DNA of 58,578 nucleotides from NCBI RefSeq assembly GCF_000148545.1, contig NZ_AEDV01000018.1, positions 1-58,578 on the forward strand, read 5' to 3'. This document shows, piece after piece, positions 56,209 to 58,578 of this stretch. The position numbers and the translations under genes are program-made. This stretch comes from Streptococcus mitis SK597 (GTDB lineage: Bacteria > Bacillota > Bacilli > Lactobacillales > Streptococcaceae). Under the pieces are notes generated by a model. The model did no database searches. It worked only from the letters and a program-made list of their open reading frames with translations, and had not been told where the DNA came from. Positions within the stretch are counted from its first letter, which is position 1. The number at the start of each line of letters is the position of its first letter.

Positions 56209-56250
56209 AAAATCACTTTTGTAGCCAAGTCTACAGAAGTGATTTTCTTT
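56209..56250 (+). terminator. rho-independent terminator after brnQ
   Basis: AAAATCACTT-T-TGTAG (56209-56224) / CTACA-G-AAGTGATTTT (56231-56246), then C and T-rich. Confidence 0.88.
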
Positions 56251-56269
56251 TTTTATCCGATGATAAATG

Positions 56270-56278
56270 TGTTATAAT
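56270..56278 (+). promoter_or_regulatory. extended -10 promoter of the M42 peptidase operon
   Basis: TGTTATAAT 22 bases before the M42 start; AGAGGTGAAG serves as ribosome site. Confidence 0.65.
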
Positions 56279-56300
56279 AGGTAGCAAAAGAGGTGAAGAA

Positions 56301-57338
56301 ATGAATCAAACAGTAGAATATATCAAAGAACTGACAGCCATTGCGTCGCCAACAGGTTTTACTCGTGAGATTGCGGACTATTTAGTCAAGACTCTAGAAG
56401 CTTTTGGTTACCAGCCGGTTCGCACAGCCAAGGGGGGTGTTAATGTAACTATTAAAGGTCAAAATGATGAAGAGCATCGCTATGTGACTGCCCATGTGGA
56501 TACGCTGGGTGCCATTGTCCGTGCTGTCAAACCAGACGGCCGTCTCAAAATGGACCGTATCGGTGGCTTTCCTTGGAACATGATTGAAGGTGAAAACTGT
56601 ACCGTTCATGTGGCTAGCACAGGTGAAAAAGTATCAGGAACCATCCTCATCCACCAAACTTCTTGCCATGTCTATAAGGATGCAGGAACTGCAGAACGCA
56701 CGCAGGATAATATGGAAGTGCGTTTGGACGCCAAGGTAACTAATGAAAAAGAAACTCGTGCCTTGGGGATTGAGGTCGGTGATTTTATTAGCTTTGATCC
56801 ACGAACCGTCGTGACAGAGACAGGTTTTATCAAGTCTCGTCATTTGGATGACAAGGTCAGCGCAGCGATTTTGCTTAACCTGCTTCGTATTTATATGGAA
56901 GAGAAGATTGAGTTGCCTGTAACAACCCATTTTGCTTTTTCAGTCTTTGAAGAAGTGGGACATGGGGCTAACTCTAATATTCCTGCTCAGGTAGTCGAAT
57001 ATCTGGCTGTGGATATGGGAGCTATGGGTGATGACCAGCAAACAGACGAATATACAGTGTCTATTTGTGTCAAGGATGCTTCAGGGCCTTATCACTATGA
57101 CTTCCGTCAACACTTGGTTGCCTTGGCGAAAGAGCAAGATATTCCATTTAAGCTGGATATCTATCCATTTTATGGTTCGGACGCTTCAGCGGCCATGTCT
57201 GCAGGGGCAGAAGTCAAACACGCCCTTCTCGGTGCTGGTATCGAGTCTAGTCATTCTTATGAGCGTACTCATATTGACTCGGTGGTCGCAACAGAGCGTA
57301 TGGTTGATGCTTATCTTAAGAGTGGGTTGGTAGACTAA
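56301..57338 (+). CDS. M42-family metallo-aminopeptidase
   Basis: A 345-aa dinuclear aminopeptidase of the PepA/glutamyl aminopeptidase and FrvX group: VTAHVDTLGAIV, HLDDKVSAAI, FEEVGHGAN (catalytic Glu pair), VDMGAMG and GIESSHSYERTH supply the ligands. Cytosolic peptide trimming is the usual role. One base separates it from the HIT gene, so the two and ldcB form an operon. Confidence 0.9.
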   Translation: MNQTVEYIKELTAIASPTGFTREIADYLVKTLEAFGYQPVRTAKGGVNVTIKGQNDEEHRYVTAHVDTLGAIVRAVKPDGRLKMDRIGGFPWNMIEGENCTVHVASTGEKVSGTILIHQTSCHVYKDAGTAERTQDNMEVRLDAKVTNEKETRALGIEVGDFISFDPRTVVTETGFIKSRHLDDKVSAAILLNLLRIYMEEKIELPVTTHFAFSVFEEVGHGANSNIPAQVVEYLAVDMGAMGDDQQTDEYTVSICVKDASGPYHYDFRQHLVALAKEQDIPFKLDIYPFYGSDASAAMSAGAEVKHALLGAGIESSHSYERTHIDSVVATERMVDAYLKSGLVD

Positions 57339-57339
57339 T

Positions 57340-57810
57340 ATGTGCCTGATTTGCCAGAGAATTGACCTCATCAAGAAGGAAGAAAATCCTTACTTTGTCA
57401 AAGAGTTGGAAACAGGCTATCTTGTGATTGGAGACCACCAGTATTTTGCAGGATATAGTCTTTTTCTAGCTAAGGAACACGTTACCGAATTGCACCATTT
57501 GAAAAAGGAGACAAGACTCCGTTTTCTAGAAGAAATGAGTTTAGTCCAAGAGGCAGTTGCCAAGGCCTTTGCTGCTGAGAAAATGAATATCGAACTACTA
57601 GGAAATGGCGATGCTCATCTCCATTGGCATCTGTTTCCTAGACGAAGAGGTGATATGAATGGTTATGGTCTCAATGGACGTGGTCCAGTATGGTGGGTTC
57701 CCTTTGAAGAAATGACAGCAGAAACCTGCCAAGCAAAACCGGATGAGATTAAAAAATTAGTCGAATGTTTATCGTCAGAACTAGATAACCTATTAGAAAT
57801 AAAGGAGTAG
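57340..57810 (+). CDS. HIT-family protein
   Basis: A 156-aa protein with ELLGNGDAHLHWHLFPRRRGD, the HxHxHxx histidine triad of nucleotide hydrolases and transferases. A CXXC pair at the N-terminus (MCLICQR) could bind zinc. Substrate unknown. Two bases before ldcB. Confidence 0.85.
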   Translation: MCLICQRIDLIKKEENPYFVKELETGYLVIGDHQYFAGYSLFLAKEHVTELHHLKKETRLRFLEEMSLVQEAVAKAFAAEKMNIELLGNGDAHLHWHLFPRRRGDMNGYGLNGRGPVWWVPFEEMTAETCQAKPDEIKKLVECLSSELDNLLEIKE

Positions 57811-57812
57811 AA

Positions 57813-58529
57813 ATGAAAAAAAGATACCTTGTCTTGACAGCTTTGCTAGCCTCGAGTCTAGCAGCTTGTTCACAAGAAAAAGCAAAAACTGAAGATGGAG
57901 CAGCTAAGACAGAACAGACAGCCAAAGCTGATGGGACAGTCGGCAGTAAGTCTCAAGGAGCTGCCCAGAAAAAAGCAGAAGTGGTTAATAAAGGTGATTA
58001 CTATAGCATTCAGGGTAAATACGATGAAATCATCGTAGCCAATAAACACTATCCATTGTCGAAAGACTACAATCCAGGGGAAAATCCAACAGCTAAGGCA
58101 GAGTTGGTCAAACTCATCAAAGCGATGCAAGAGGCAGGTTTCCCAATCAGTGACCATTACAGTGGCTTTAGAAGTTATGAAACTCAGACCAAGCTCTATC
58201 AAGATTATGTTAATCAAGATGGGAAAGAAGCTGCCGACCGTTATTCTGCTCGACCTGGTTATAGCGAACACCAGACAGGCTTGGCCTTTGATGTGATTGG
58301 GACTGATGGTGATTTAGTAACAGAAGAAAAAGCAGCCCAATGGCTCTTGGATCATGCGGCTGATTATGGTTTTGTTGTCCGTTATCTCAAAGGCAAGGAA
58401 AAGGAAACAGGCTATATGGCTGAGGAATGGCACCTTCGTTATGTCGGAAAAGAAGCAAAAGAAATTGCTGAGAGTGGTCTCAGTTTGGAAGAATACTATG
58501 GATTTGAAGGCGGAGATTACGTCGATTAA
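57813..58529 (+). CDS. ldcB: L,D-carboxypeptidase lipoprotein (LdcB/DacB type)
   Basis: Removes the terminal D-Ala from tetrapeptide stems of peptidoglycan. A 238-aa protein with an N-terminal signal ending in the lipobox LAAC (Cys19), then an Ala/Lys/Gln-rich linker (about 20-70). The VanY-type domain has SGFRSYETQ, SEHQTGLAFDV (zinc His and Asp) and EEWHLRYV. The stop codon TAA overlaps the first base of a BOX element. GGAG precedes the ATG. Confidence 0.93.
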   Translation: MKKRYLVLTALLASSLAACSQEKAKTEDGAAKTEQTAKADGTVGSKSQGAAQKKAEVVNKGDYYSIQGKYDEIIVANKHYPLSKDYNPGENPTAKAELVKLIKAMQEAGFPISDHYSGFRSYETQTKLYQDYVNQDGKEAADRYSARPGYSEHQTGLAFDVIGTDGDLVTEEKAAQWLLDHAADYGFVVRYLKGKEKETGYMAEEWHLRYVGKEAKEIAESGLSLEEYYGFEGGDYVD

Positions 58530-58578
58530 TACTCTTCGAAAATCTCTTCAAACCACGTCAGCGTCGCCTTACCGTATG
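58529..58578 (+). repeat. BOX element, start only (cut by the window edge)
   Basis: ATACTCTTCGAAAATCTC and the following boxA core run to the window end. It begins on the last A of the ldcB stop codon and is in plus orientation, opposite to the other three. Confidence 0.9.

Overview
The window comes from a low-GC Firmicute and almost certainly from the Mitis group of Streptococcus (S. pneumoniae, S. mitis and relatives). The evidence is the BOX repeats (three complete, one cut by the window edge), extended -10 promoters of the TGnTATAAT type, MurM/MurN cross-bridge enzymes, an LdcB-type L,D-carboxypeptidase lipoprotein, a mevalonate pathway, and gene runs that match pneumococcal gene order from memory. 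No tRNA, rRNA, CRISPR array, IS element or prophage was seen.

Layout. 1-9.2 kb: the end of an unknown gene, the mevalonate pair mvaS-mvaA, then a sucrose locus (scrR-scrB facing left, scrA and scrK facing right) with LacI-type operators in the divergent spacer, and a VTT/DedA-type membrane protein. 9.3-23.2 kb: an AT-rich defence island. It holds a type I restriction-modification locus (hsdR, hsdS, hsdM) split by two inserted gene pairs: an AAA+ ATPase with a subtilisin-like protease (IetAS-like), and a four-helix membrane protein with a DUF4868-like protein (Kiwa-like). It is followed by an OLD-type ATPase + TOPRIM pair and a higA-like antitoxin gene broken by one stop codon. 23.2-23.9 kb: a DUF1722 gene and a pyrimidine-dimer glycosylase-like gene. 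24-27.4 kb: metE-metF behind a MET-box palindrome.

27.4-28.2 kb has no protein gene but is full of nested inverted repeats. It contains a multi-branched fold of about 225 nt, then three tandem copies of a ~113-nt hairpin module in which paired positions change together. This is the best candidate in the window for an undescribed RNA. Rightwards come pnp, cysE, a GNAT protein, cysS, mrnC, a PucR-type regulator and msmK. On the minus strand are a ferric-reductase-like flavocytochrome and a complete polar amino acid ABC importer.

40.5-58.6 kb is housekeeping: recJ, rnjB (RNase J2), estA, murM-murN, a matrixin-like protease, uvrC (apparently leaderless), a phosphoesterase, a nitroreductase, pepV, a uracil-DNA glycosylase family gene, a rhodanese, brnQ, an M42 aminopeptidase, a HIT protein and ldcB, ending inside a BOX element.

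How it fits together. In the island a terminator and a near-consensus promoter lie between the hsdR side and the ietA-like gene. HsdS and HsdM are therefore probably co-expressed with the IetAS-like and Kiwa-like genes rather than with HsdR. At three places a BOX element begins on the last base of a TAA stop codon, which suggests a preferred insertion or retention context. Functions of the defence genes are inferred from motifs and context; no database search was possible.
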